From: Pseudonocardiaceae bacterium
Lineage (GTDB): Bacteria > Actinomycetota > Actinomycetes > Mycobacteriales > Pseudonocardiaceae
Length of the DNA: 9,432 nt
Assembly: GCA_025937115.1 (NCBI GenBank)
Contig: JAICSB010000103.1
Coordinates: forward strand, 1 to 9,432
Direction of reading: 5' to 3'
A program made the translations under genes and the position numbers. The first letter of the stretch is position 1. Every line of letters begins with the position of its first letter. Under the pieces are notes generated by a model that searched no databases, had not been told where the DNA came from, and saw nothing but the letters and a program-made list of their open reading frames with translations. This document shows positions 1-6,417 of this stretch, in pieces.

Positions 1-1
1 C

Positions 2-406
2 CACCTGACCACGTTGTTCCCGCCGGTCCGTCCGCAGGGCCACCTTGAGGTCCGCTACCTCGACACCCAGCCAACGGGGCAGTGGCTGGTGCCGGTGGCG
101 GTCATCGCCGCCCTCCTTTCCGATCCTGCGGTCACCGCGGCAGCCCGGGATGCCTGCGCGCCCACCGTCGGGCGGTGGTTACCGGCTGCCCGCCGTGGCC
201 TGCGTGACGACACGCTGGCCACGGCGGCAATCGCGGTATTCGAGTTGGCCTGCCAGGCCCTGCCCGCGCTGGACGCGCCAGCCGAGGTGCAGCTGCTCGT
301 GGAAGAGATCACCGAGCACCGGGTCAGGCGCGGTCGCTGCCCAGCAGACGATCCCGCCAGTGCCATGGCCGGCTCGACCCGACTCCACGAAGGGCATCCG
401 CTGTGA
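2..406 (+). CDS. egtA: Glutamate-cysteine ligase EgtA, C-terminal part (5' end outside window)
   Basis: Only the last 134 residues are visible; the reading frame is open from base 2 and the real start lies upstream of the window. EgtA joins glutamate and cysteine with ATP to give gamma-glutamylcysteine, the sulfur donor used by EgtB. The visible part begins with HLTTLFPPVRPQGHLEVRYLD, a conserved C-terminal block of actinobacterial EgtA-type glutamate-cysteine ligases, followed by an Ala/Leu-rich helical segment without further diagnostic motifs. Its stop overlaps the GTG start of egtB by 4 bp (GTGA), so the two genes are very probably translationally coupled. The assignment rests on the conserved block plus perfect operon context with egtB, egtC and egtD. 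The catalytic N-terminal part cannot be checked here. Confidence 0.9.
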   Translation, partial: HLTTLFPPVRPQGHLEVRYLDTQPTGQWLVPVAVIAALLSDPAVTAAARDACAPTVGRWLPAARRGLRDDTLATAAIAVFELACQALPALDAPAEVQLLVEEITEHRVRRGRCPADDPASAMAGSTRLHEGHPL

Positions 407-1737
407 CCATGCCGACCACTGAGCGGGGCAGCGCAGCCCTGCGCGACCATCTCGCCGCTGAGCTCGCGCGCACCCGGGCCCGCAGCGCCGCGCTGACCGA
501 CGCGATCGATGACGGCGAGTTGGTCTGCCAACACTCCCGCATCATGTCCCCGCTGATCTGGGACTTCGCTCACATCGGCAACCAGGAGGAACTCTGGTTG
601 GTTCGCGACGTGGGTGGCCGCGACCCGGTCCGGGCCGACATCGACCAGCTTTACGACGCGTTCAAGCACCCCCGGCCCAACCGCCCCGCGCTGCCGTTGC
701 TCGACCCCACCCAGACCCGACGGTACCTCAGCGAGGTCCGCTGCAAGGTGCTCGACGTTCTGGACCGCGCTCCGCTGGAGGGGCGCAGGCTGGTGGAGCA
801 CGGGTTCGCGTTCGGGATGATCGTCCAGCACGAACAGCAGCACGACGAGACGATGCTGGCTACTCACCAGCTTCGGACCGGCCCGGCTGCCTTGCAGGCC
901 CCCCCACCCCAGCCGCAGCGCTCCCGGAACCTTCCCGGCGAGGTGCTGGTGCCCGCCGGCGAGTTCACTATGGGCACGTCCACCGAGCCGTGGGCGCTGG
1001 ACAATGAGCGTCCCGCGCACCGCGCCTATACCGGTGCGTACTGGTTGGACACCGTTCCAGTGACCAACGGGGAGTACCAGCAATTCCTGGCTGATGGTGG
1101 CTACGACGACCCGCGGTGGTGGAGTGAGCGGGGCTGGGCGCACCGGTGCGAGACGGGCCTGGTCGGCCCGCAGTTCTGGTACCTCGACGGCGGGTCGTGG
1201 TGGCGCAACCGGTTCGGCGTCATCGCACCGGTTGTGCCCGACGAGCCCGTCGTGCACGTCTGCTTCTTCGAGGCCCAGGCCTACGCGGCATGGGCCGGCA
1301 AGCGCCTGCCCACCGAAGTGGAGTGGGAGAAGGCCGCCCGGTTCGATCCGGCCACTGGCCGATCCCGCCGCTTTCCCTGGGGTGATGAGGATCCCACTCC
1401 GGAGCACGCCAACCTGGGACAACGACACTTGCAGCCCGCCCCAGCGGGCAGTTACCCGGCTGGAGCCTCCCCGCTGGGCGTGCACCAGCTGATCGGCGAC
1501 GTGTGGGAGTGGACGTCTTCGGGGTTCTCCGGATACCCGGGTTTCTCCCCGTTCCCGTACCGGGAGTACTCCGAGGTGTTCTTCGGCGGGGACTACCGGA
1601 TGCTGCGCGGCGGCTCGTTCGGGACCGATGCAGCCGCCTGCCGGGGGACCTTCCGCAACTGGGATCACCCGGTGCGCCGGCAGATCTTCACCGGTTTCCG
1701 TTGCGCCCGGGACGCCGACCCGGGGGACTTGACCTGA
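403..1737 (+). CDS. egtB: Hercynine oxygenase EgtB (ergothioneine sulfoxide synthase)
   Basis: A 444-residue protein, normal for EgtB. It is a cytoplasmic non-heme iron enzyme that uses O2 to couple hercynine to gamma-glutamylcysteine, giving the sulfoxide. The N-terminal half is a DinB-like helical domain carrying the three-histidine iron site: H57 (in WDFAHIGNQEELW) and the HxxxH pair H143/H147 (HEQQHDE). These match H51, H134 and H138 of the characterised Mycobacterium thermoresistibile enzyme as I remember it. From about residue 184 (GEVLVPAGEFTMGT) to the end is a formylglycine-generating-enzyme-like (FGE-sulfatase) domain ending in RGGSF, RNWD (D421, probable equivalent of active-site Asp416) and GFRCARD. 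I chose the GTG at 403 because it gives the 4 bp overlap with egtA; the ATG two codons later is an alternative. egtC follows after 1 bp. Confidence 0.96.
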   Translation: MTMPTTERGSAALRDHLAAELARTRARSAALTDAIDDGELVCQHSRIMSPLIWDFAHIGNQEELWLVRDVGGRDPVRADIDQLYDAFKHPRPNRPALPLLDPTQTRRYLSEVRCKVLDVLDRAPLEGRRLVEHGFAFGMIVQHEQQHDETMLATHQLRTGPAALQAPPPQPQRSRNLPGEVLVPAGEFTMGTSTEPWALDNERPAHRAYTGAYWLDTVPVTNGEYQQFLADGGYDDPRWWSERGWAHRCETGLVGPQFWYLDGGSWWRNRFGVIAPVVPDEPVVHVCFFEAQAYAAWAGKRLPTEVEWEKAARFDPATGRSRRFPWGDEDPTPEHANLGQRHLQPAPAGSYPAGASPLGVHQLIGDVWEWTSSGFSGYPGFSPFPYREYSEVFFGGDYRMLRGGSFGTDAAACRGTFRNWDHPVRRQIFTGFRCARDADPGDLT

Positions 1738-1738
1738 C

Positions 1739-2524
1739 GTGTGTCGACACCTGGCCTACCTCGGGCCGCCGCGCGACCTCGCCACGCTGCTGCTCGCCCC
1801 GCCGCACTCGCTGCTGCGGCAGAGCTACGCGCCGGTCGACATGCGTGGCGGCGGCACGATCAATGCCGACGGGTTCGGCGCAGGCTGGTACCCCGATGGC
1901 GCCATCACGCCGATCCGGTACCGGCGGGCTGTCCCGTTGTGGACCGACGCGACGTTCGCCGCGCTGGCCACCGAGGTGCGCAGCGGTGCGGTGCTCGCCG
2001 CGGTGCGCTCGGCCACGGTGGGAATGCCCATCGTGGACACCGCCTGCGCCCCCTTCGGCACCGGCCGCTGGCTGTTCAGCCACAACGGGCGAATCGCAGG
2101 GTGGCCGGACAGCGTGGCGACACTGGCCCGCCGCCTGCCGGTGACCGACCTGCTCACGCTCGACGCACCCACGGACTCCGCGCTGCTGTGGGCGCTGGTT
2201 CGCAGCCGGCTGGCGGCCGGTGAATCGCTGGGCTGCGCGGTAGGCACTGTTGCTGCCCAGGTGCTCGGCTGCGCCCCGAGTTCGCGGCTGAACCTGCTGA
2301 TCACCGACGGCGTCACCCTCGCCGCGACCACAGTGCACCACGCGCTGGCGGTGCGAGTCGGCGACGGGGCAGTGCTGATCTGCTCCGAGCCGACCGACGA
2401 TTCCTCCGACTGGGAACCGGTCGCGGACCGTCATCTGCTCACCGCGACATCGTCCGCTGTGGATGTCGTGCCGATCCCAGCTGATATGGCCCATGCCGAC
2501 CCGACCGTTACCGAGGAGCCATGA
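1739..2524 (+). CDS. egtC: Gamma-glutamyl hercynylcysteine sulfoxide hydrolase EgtC
   Basis: A 261-residue class II (Ntn-type) glutamine amidotransferase-like hydrolase that removes the glutamyl group from the EgtB product. The sequence starts MCRHLAYLG, so Cys2 becomes the N-terminal nucleophile once Met is removed; this fixes the GTG at 1739 as the start, since any other start would lose the catalytic residue. Further family signatures are GGGTINADGFGAGWY (residues 37-51) and the FSHNG motif with N116 and G117, both typical of the amidotransferase fold. The gene begins 1 bp after the egtB stop and its own stop overlaps the egtD ATG by 4 bp (ATGA), so it belongs to one coupled operon. Without context it could be called only a class II amidotransferase; position between egtB and egtD makes EgtC near certain. 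Confidence 0.95.
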   Translation: MCRHLAYLGPPRDLATLLLAPPHSLLRQSYAPVDMRGGGTINADGFGAGWYPDGAITPIRYRRAVPLWTDATFAALATEVRSGAVLAAVRSATVGMPIVDTACAPFGTGRWLFSHNGRIAGWPDSVATLARRLPVTDLLTLDAPTDSALLWALVRSRLAAGESLGCAVGTVAAQVLGCAPSSRLNLLITDGVTLAATTVHHALAVRVGDGAVLICSEPTDDSSDWEPVADRHLLTATSSAVDVVPIPADMAHADPTVTEEP

Positions 2525-3498
2525 CCGCACCCGTGCTCGAGGTCCACCTGTCCGACTCCGATGCCGCTGACGCGCTGCATCACGATGTGCGCGTCGGGTT
2601 GTCGGCCGACCCCAAATGGTTGCCGCCCAGGTGGTTTTACGACGCCCGCGGCAGCGAGCTGTTCGAGGAGATCACCGCGTTGCCCGAGTACTACCCGACC
2701 CGCACCGAACGGGAACTGTTGCGGCGCAGTGTGCGGCAGATCGCCGCACGGGCGGCTGTGGACACCCTCGTCGAGCTCGGTTCGGGCTCCTCGGAGAAGA
2801 CCCGGTTGCTCCTTGACGCATTTGCCGCGACCGGGCCGTTGCAGCGTTACGTGCCGTTGGACGTGTCGGAGTCAGCATTGCGCGCCGCGATGGCGGCAGT
2901 GGCACGGGAGTACCCGGCGCTCGCGGTGCACGGTGTGGTCGGCGACTTCACCGAGCATCTGGAGCTGCTGCCGGCCAGCCAGGGTGGACGCCGGATGGTC
3001 GCTTTCCTCGGCGGCACAATCGGCAATCTGCTGCCGGTCGAGCGGGCGGGCTTCTTCGCTGCACTGCGCGCCGCGCTGGACCCCGGTGAGCTGATGCTCC
3101 TGGGCGCCGGATTGGTCACCGACCCGGCAGTGATGGTGCCGGCCTACGACGACGCCGCCGGCGTGACCGCCGAGTTCAACCGCAACGTGTTGCGCGTACT
3201 CAACCGAGAGCTTGGGAGCGACTTCGACGTCGATGCATTTGATCACGTCGCGGCGTGGAACGCCTCCCAAGGACGGATCGAGATGCGACTGCGGGCCCGC
3301 CACGCGATGACCGTACGGTTGCCCGCCGTCAACATGACGGTGCACTACGCCGAGGGTGAGCAGATGCGCACCGAAGTCTCCACCAAGTTTCAGCGCACCG
3401 AACTCGAAGCCGAGCTAGCTGAAGCCGGCTTCGCCGACCAGATGTGCTGGACCGACTGCAACGATCGATTCGCCCTCGTCCTCGCCGAGGCGGCCTAG
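2521..3498 (+). CDS. egtD: L-histidine N-alpha-methyltransferase EgtD
   Basis: A 325-residue SAM-dependent enzyme that trimethylates histidine to hercynine, the first committed step of ergothioneine synthesis. The SAM-binding motif is VELGSGSSEKT (residues 84-94). Residues corresponding to the histidine-binding set I recall for the M. smegmatis enzyme are in place: Y57 (PEYYPTRTE), N169 in GGTIGNL, Y209 in PAYDDAAG, and the pair E285/S287 in MRTEVSTKF that selects histidine. All therefore appear intact and the protein should be active. The ATG at 2521 overlaps the egtC stop by 4 bp. It ends with TAG at 3496-3498 and is the last gene of the egt run: the next gene is a metal transporter lipoprotein, not egtE. 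Confidence 0.97.
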   Translation: MTAPVLEVHLSDSDAADALHHDVRVGLSADPKWLPPRWFYDARGSELFEEITALPEYYPTRTERELLRRSVRQIAARAAVDTLVELGSGSSEKTRLLLDAFAATGPLQRYVPLDVSESALRAAMAAVAREYPALAVHGVVGDFTEHLELLPASQGGRRMVAFLGGTIGNLLPVERAGFFAALRAALDPGELMLLGAGLVTDPAVMVPAYDDAAGVTAEFNRNVLRVLNRELGSDFDVDAFDHVAAWNASQGRIEMRLRARHAMTVRLPAVNMTVHYAEGEQMRTEVSTKFQRTELEAELAEAGFADQMCWTDCNDRFALVLAEAA

Positions 3499-3507
3499 GT
3501 CACACCT

Positions 3508-3576
3508 GATCGCCATTCGGAACCGAATCGCGCTACTGAAACGCGACAGACCGCTATCCGGCTCCGAATGGCGGTC
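3508..3576 (+). repeat. Imperfect inverted repeat overlapping the terminator stem
   Basis: Bases 3511-3525 (CGCCATTCGGAACCG) can pair with 3559-3573 (CGGCTCCGAATGGCG) with a single A/C mismatch; three more pairs, one a G-U, extend it to 3508 and 3576. The right arm shares bases 3571-3576 with the 13 bp hairpin at 3542-3583, so the two structures cannot form fully at the same time. The left arm also holds a local near-palindrome, ATTCGG-AA-CCGAAT (3515-3528). This could be an RNA alternative structure or a protein-binding site; function unknown. Confidence 0.5.
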
Positions 3577-3583
3577 TGTCGCG
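3542..3583 (+). terminator. Strong hairpin, probable terminator of the egt operon
   Basis: A perfect 13 bp inverted repeat: CGCGACAGACCGC (3542-3554) and GCGGTCTGTCGCG (3571-3583), with a 16-base loop. It lies 43 bases after the egtD stop and before the next promoter. There is no T-run after the stem, which is common for actinobacterial terminator-like hairpins, so termination is inferred from stem strength and position only. Confidence 0.65.
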
Positions 3584-3601
3584 CGCAGGGCACGGCAAGA
3601 G

Positions 3602-3616
3602 TTGAAATGATTATCA
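3602..3616 (+). promoter_or_regulatory. Zur-box-like operator overlapping the -35 element
   Basis: TTGAAATGATTATCA matches the actinobacterial Zur (FurB) box core TGAAAATGATTTTCA, as I recall it, at 12 of 15 positions, including the central AAATGATT. It covers the -35 hexamer of the transporter promoter, so a zinc-loaded repressor here would block transcription. The half-sites are imperfect (TGA and TCA are 8 rather than 9 bases apart), so this is a good candidate and not a certainty. Confidence 0.55.
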
Positions 3617-3630
3617 GGTTCGTTTACGCT
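3602..3630 (+). promoter_or_regulatory. Promoter of the metal ABC transporter operon
   Basis: TTGAAA at 3602-3607 (-35 like), a 17-base spacer, and TACGCT at 3625-3630 (TAnnnT -10 pattern of actinobacterial housekeeping sigma factors). Transcription would begin at about 3636-3638, only 4-6 bases ahead of the GTG at 3642, or about 17 ahead of the GTG at 3654. This is the most AT-rich stretch between the two operons. Confidence 0.55.
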
Positions 3631-3641
3631 CGGCCCATCAG

Positions 3642-4607
3642 GTGAGGAGCGGAGTGGGCGAAGCTGGAGTTAGGCGTCGGTTCGTCTCGCCCATCGGGGC
3701 AGCCGCGGTCGCGATCGTCGGCGTGCTGGCAGGGTGTGCGACCGGAACGTCGGCCGCACACGGGCCCACGGGTCAGTCGGACAGCCCCCCGAAAATCGCG
3801 GTGGTGGCGGCGGAGAATTTCTGGGGCAGCATCGCCACGCAGTTGGGTGGCGATCACGTCGCCGTGCGCAGCATCGTTGCGAGTCCGGACGCCGACCCGC
3901 ACGATTATGAACCGACCCCGGCCGACGGGCGAGCCCTGGCGACCGCCCAGTACGTGATCGAGAACGGGGCCGGCTACGACCCGTGGGTCGCCAAGTTGAT
4001 CAGTGCGAATCCGGTGCCGGCGCGGTCGGTGTTGACGGTGGGGGATTTGGTGGGAATCAAGAAGGGCGGCAACCCGCATCGCTGGTACTCCCCGGATGAC
4101 GTACACCAGGTGATCGAGCGGATCGCCGCCGACTACGAAAGGATCGACCCGGCCGACGCCAACTATTTCGATCAGCGGAAGCAGGACTACGAGACCCGGG
4201 GTCTGGCTCGCTATAAGCAGCTGATCGCCGGCATCAAGATCAAGTACGGTGGAACCTCGATCGGCGCCTCGGAATCGATCGTGACCCCGTTGGCGGAAGA
4301 CCTGGGATTGAAGATGGCCACCCCGGAGCCGTTCCTGGACGCGGTGAGCGAAGGCACCGATCCGACCGCGGCTGACAAGATCACGGTGGATCACCAGATC
4401 AAGACCAAGCAGATCAAGATCTTCGTGTTCAACAGCCAGAACTCGACCCCGGACGTGGCGGCTCTGGTGACTGCGGCGAAGGACCAGGGCATCCCGGTGG
4501 CAAAGGTCACTGAGACACTCGTCCCGGCCACCGCCAGCTTCCAGGACTGGCAGGTTGGCCAGCTCGAAGGCATCGAGCGGGCATTGTCGCAGGCAGCGGC
4601 CCGATGA
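3642..4607 (+). CDS. znuA: Zinc/manganese ABC transporter substrate-binding lipoprotein (ZnuA/TroA family)
   Basis: A 321-residue cluster A-I metal-binding protein. It has a lipoprotein signal: basic RRR (11-13), a hydrophobic stretch, and the lipobox LAGC with C32 as the lipidated residue, so it should sit on the outer face of the membrane. Family motifs are PHDYEPT with H87, NPHRWYSPDDV with H146, and a SES motif with E211. VTET (E291) aligns with the fourth-ligand Asp of PsaA/TroA. Predicted ligands are thus His, His, Glu, Glu/Asp, and no His-rich loop is present, so zinc versus manganese is not decided by the protein; the Zur-like box favours zinc. Starts: GTG 3642, or GTG 3654 with AGGAG 4 bases upstream. 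The stop overlaps the ATPase ATG. The symbol is by family analogy. Confidence 0.85.
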   Translation: MRSGVGEAGVRRRFVSPIGAAAVAIVGVLAGCATGTSAAHGPTGQSDSPPKIAVVAAENFWGSIATQLGGDHVAVRSIVASPDADPHDYEPTPADGRALATAQYVIENGAGYDPWVAKLISANPVPARSVLTVGDLVGIKKGGNPHRWYSPDDVHQVIERIAADYERIDPADANYFDQRKQDYETRGLARYKQLIAGIKIKYGGTSIGASESIVTPLAEDLGLKMATPEPFLDAVSEGTDPTAADKITVDHQIKTKQIKIFVFNSQNSTPDVAALVTAAKDQGIPVAKVTETLVPATASFQDWQVGQLEGIERALSQAAAR

Positions 4608-5512
4608 CTGCCCACTCGCTGGATTCCGACGTGGCTCGACAACCCAGCAACACCGTCGCGCCGCGGAAGGAGGATCAGCGGCCGGTCGCATCCGTGATCA
4701 CCCTGCGTGATGCGGCGGTCGAGCGAGGCGGCCGGTGGCTGTGGAGTGGGCTGGATCTGACCGTTGCCGCCGGCGAGTTCGTTGCGGTGTTGGGACCCAA
4801 CGGGGTCGGCAAATCCACCCTCGTCCAGGTCATTCTGGGGGCGCTACCCCTGATCGAGGGCGAGGTGCGGGTGCTGGGCGGCGCTGCTGGACGAGCCAAC
4901 GAGCGGATTGGATACCTGCCCCAACGCCGCAGCTTCGACCCATCCCTGCGGGTGCGCGGCCGCGACATCGTGCGGCTGGGCTTGGACGGGCATCGGTGGG
5001 GCTTCCCACTACCGGCCTGGTGGCCGTGGCCAGGCGCGACGGCACGGCGTGCAGCCACCGCGCGGATCGAGGAGGTCATCGATCTCGTCGGCGCCGGCGG
5101 GTACGCCGATCGCCCGGTCGGAGAACTCTCCGGGGGAGAGCAGCAACGCCTGTTGATCGCCCAGGCGCTGGCGCCCGCTCCCGATCTGCTGCTGCTCGAC
5201 GAGCCACTGGACAGCCTCGATCTGCCGAATCAGGCCGCCGTCGCTGCCCTCATCGCGACAATCAGCCGTGCGCAACGGGTGGCTGTGATCATGGTGGCGC
5301 ACGACGTCAACCCGATCTTGTCTCATCTCGATACCGTGGTCTATCTCGCTCCGGGCGGCTCAAAGATCGGCTCACCCCGGGACGTGATCACTGGTCCGAC
5401 GCTGACCCAGCTGTTCGGTACCCCGATCGAGGTGCTCACCGCCTCCGACGGCCGGATGGTCGTCATCGGCCACCCCGCACGGTGTGAGGATCACGCCGGG
5501 CAGCAGCCGTGA
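4604..5512 (+). CDS. znuC: Metal ABC transporter ATP-binding protein
   Basis: A 302-residue cytoplasmic ATPase that powers the importer. A complete set of ABC motifs is visible: Walker A GPNGVGKST (64-72), Q-loop Q107 in YLPQRR, signature LSGGEQ (175-180), Walker B LLLLDEP with D199 and E200, D-loop SLDL, and switch H233. A polar N-terminal extension of about 30 residues precedes the domain, and a Trp/Pro-rich insertion (around 131-143) lies between the Q-loop and the signature. The ATG at 4604 overlaps the lipoprotein gene stop by 4 bp. A purine-rich AAGGAGG near 4668 shows that an internal start could also be used, which would remove the extension. It is followed by the first permease with a 4 bp GTGA overlap. 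Substrate is inferred from its neighbours. Confidence 0.9.
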   Translation: MTAHSLDSDVARQPSNTVAPRKEDQRPVASVITLRDAAVERGGRWLWSGLDLTVAAGEFVAVLGPNGVGKSTLVQVILGALPLIEGEVRVLGGAAGRANERIGYLPQRRSFDPSLRVRGRDIVRLGLDGHRWGFPLPAWWPWPGATARRAATARIEEVIDLVGAGGYADRPVGELSGGEQQRLLIAQALAPAPDLLLLDEPLDSLDLPNQAAVAALIATISRAQRVAVIMVAHDVNPILSHLDTVVYLAPGGSKIGSPRDVITGPTLTQLFGTPIEVLTASDGRMVVIGHPARCEDHAGQQP

Positions 5513-6417
5513 TCCTCGCCGCGGGTCCGAGCTGGAACCCGATCATCGATCTGCAGCAGATGTGGTCGTTCCCGTTCATGGTCAACGCCTTTCGCGCCGG
5601 AACCATCGTCGCGGTGCTGGCCGGGGTGATGGGCTGGTTCATGGTGTTGCGTCGGCAGAGCTTCGCCGGCCATACCCTGTCGCTGATCGGTTTTCCTGGC
5701 GCAGCCGGCGCGGTCCTGATCGGTGTCGCTGCCAGCTACGGCTACTTCGCGTTCTGCCTGGCCGGCGCCCTGGTCATCGCAGCGTTGCCGCGCGCCGGAC
5801 CTGGTGGCTACTCCGAGGAGTCGGCGGTCACCGGAACCGTCCAGGCTTTCGCCTTAGCGTGCGGGTTTCTGTTCGTCGCCCTCTACAAGGGATTCCTCAA
5901 CGGCATCAATGCGCTGCTGTTCGGCAACTTCCTGGGCATCAGCGCCGGCCAGGTGAGTCTCCTGGGAGTCGTCGCCGCTTTGTCGCTTGCCGCCCTGGCA
6001 GTGATCGGGCGCCCGCTGGCCTTCGCCTCGATCGATCCCGACGTGGCGGCCGCCCGCAACGTCCCGGTGCGTGCTCTGTCGGTGGCATTTCTGGTGCTCC
6101 TCGGTGCCGCCACGGCCGAAGCCAGCCAGATCACCGGGACCCTACTGGTGTTCGCCCTGCTGGTGATGCCAGCTGCGACCGCGCAGGCGTTGACCGCTCG
6201 ACCCGCCCGCGCCCTGGCCCTGACAGTCACCATCGGGCTGGCCGTCACGTGGCTCGGCCTCAGCGTCGCCTACTACACCCCATTTCCGGTCGGGTTCTTC
6301 GTGACCAGCTTCGCCTTCGCCGGCTATGTGGCCGCCCAGGCAGTCCGCCATACCCGGCCCCGGTGGCGGACCGCAAGCATCGAAGCGAGCCCGATGCCAA
6401 CCGGGATCGCGCGATGA
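5509..6417 (+). CDS. Metal ABC transporter permease, atypical copy (ABC-3/ZnuB family)
   Basis: A 302-residue integral membrane protein with about eight hydrophobic segments, the fold of ZnuB/MntB/TroC-type permeases. Family features: the N-terminal GWFMVLRRQSFAGHTLS segment, ALLFGNFLGIS, the ASIDPDVAAARNVPVR cytoplasmic loop that contacts the ATPase, and ITGTLLVFALLVMPAATAQ near the C-terminus. In the GDALSH signature common in this family (present in the neighbouring permease) this copy reads GHTLSL (54-59), so both the Asp and the His are changed. It probably pairs with the second permease as a heterodimer. The GTG at 5509 is preferred because it overlaps the ATPase stop by 4 bp; its own stop overlaps the next ATG in the same way (ATGA). 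Confidence 0.87.
   Translation: MILAAGPSWNPIIDLQQMWSFPFMVNAFRAGTIVAVLAGVMGWFMVLRRQSFAGHTLSLIGFPGAAGAVLIGVAASYGYFAFCLAGALVIAALPRAGPGGYSEESAVTGTVQAFALACGFLFVALYKGFLNGINALLFGNFLGISAGQVSLLGVVAALSLAALAVIGRPLAFASIDPDVAAARNVPVRALSVAFLVLLGAATAEASQITGTLLVFALLVMPAATAQALTARPARALALTVTIGLAVTWLGLSVAYYTPFPVGFFVTSFAFAGYVAAQAVRHTRPRWRTASIEASPMPTGIAR

Noticed and set aside
55..1668. A 537-codon open frame on the minus strand across egtA and egtB.
   Set aside because: It is antisense to clearly conserved genes, its translation is Gly/Pro/Arg-rich with no recognisable domain, and long antisense frames are common in GC-rich DNA.
1688..2530. A 280-codon minus-strand frame opposite egtC.
   Set aside because: Antisense to a complete, motif-bearing egtC; low-complexity Arg/Gly/Ala translation.
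3624..4691. A 355-codon minus-strand frame opposite the metal-binding lipoprotein gene.
   Set aside because: The plus-strand product has a signal peptide, lipobox and family motifs; the minus frame has none.
5484..6413. An open frame upstream of and in phase with the second permease, which could make a 615-residue fusion.
   Set aside because: It is the shadow of the first permease in another frame; its translation is Arg-rich and has no membrane segments, and the ATG at 6414 has the expected 4 bp overlap.
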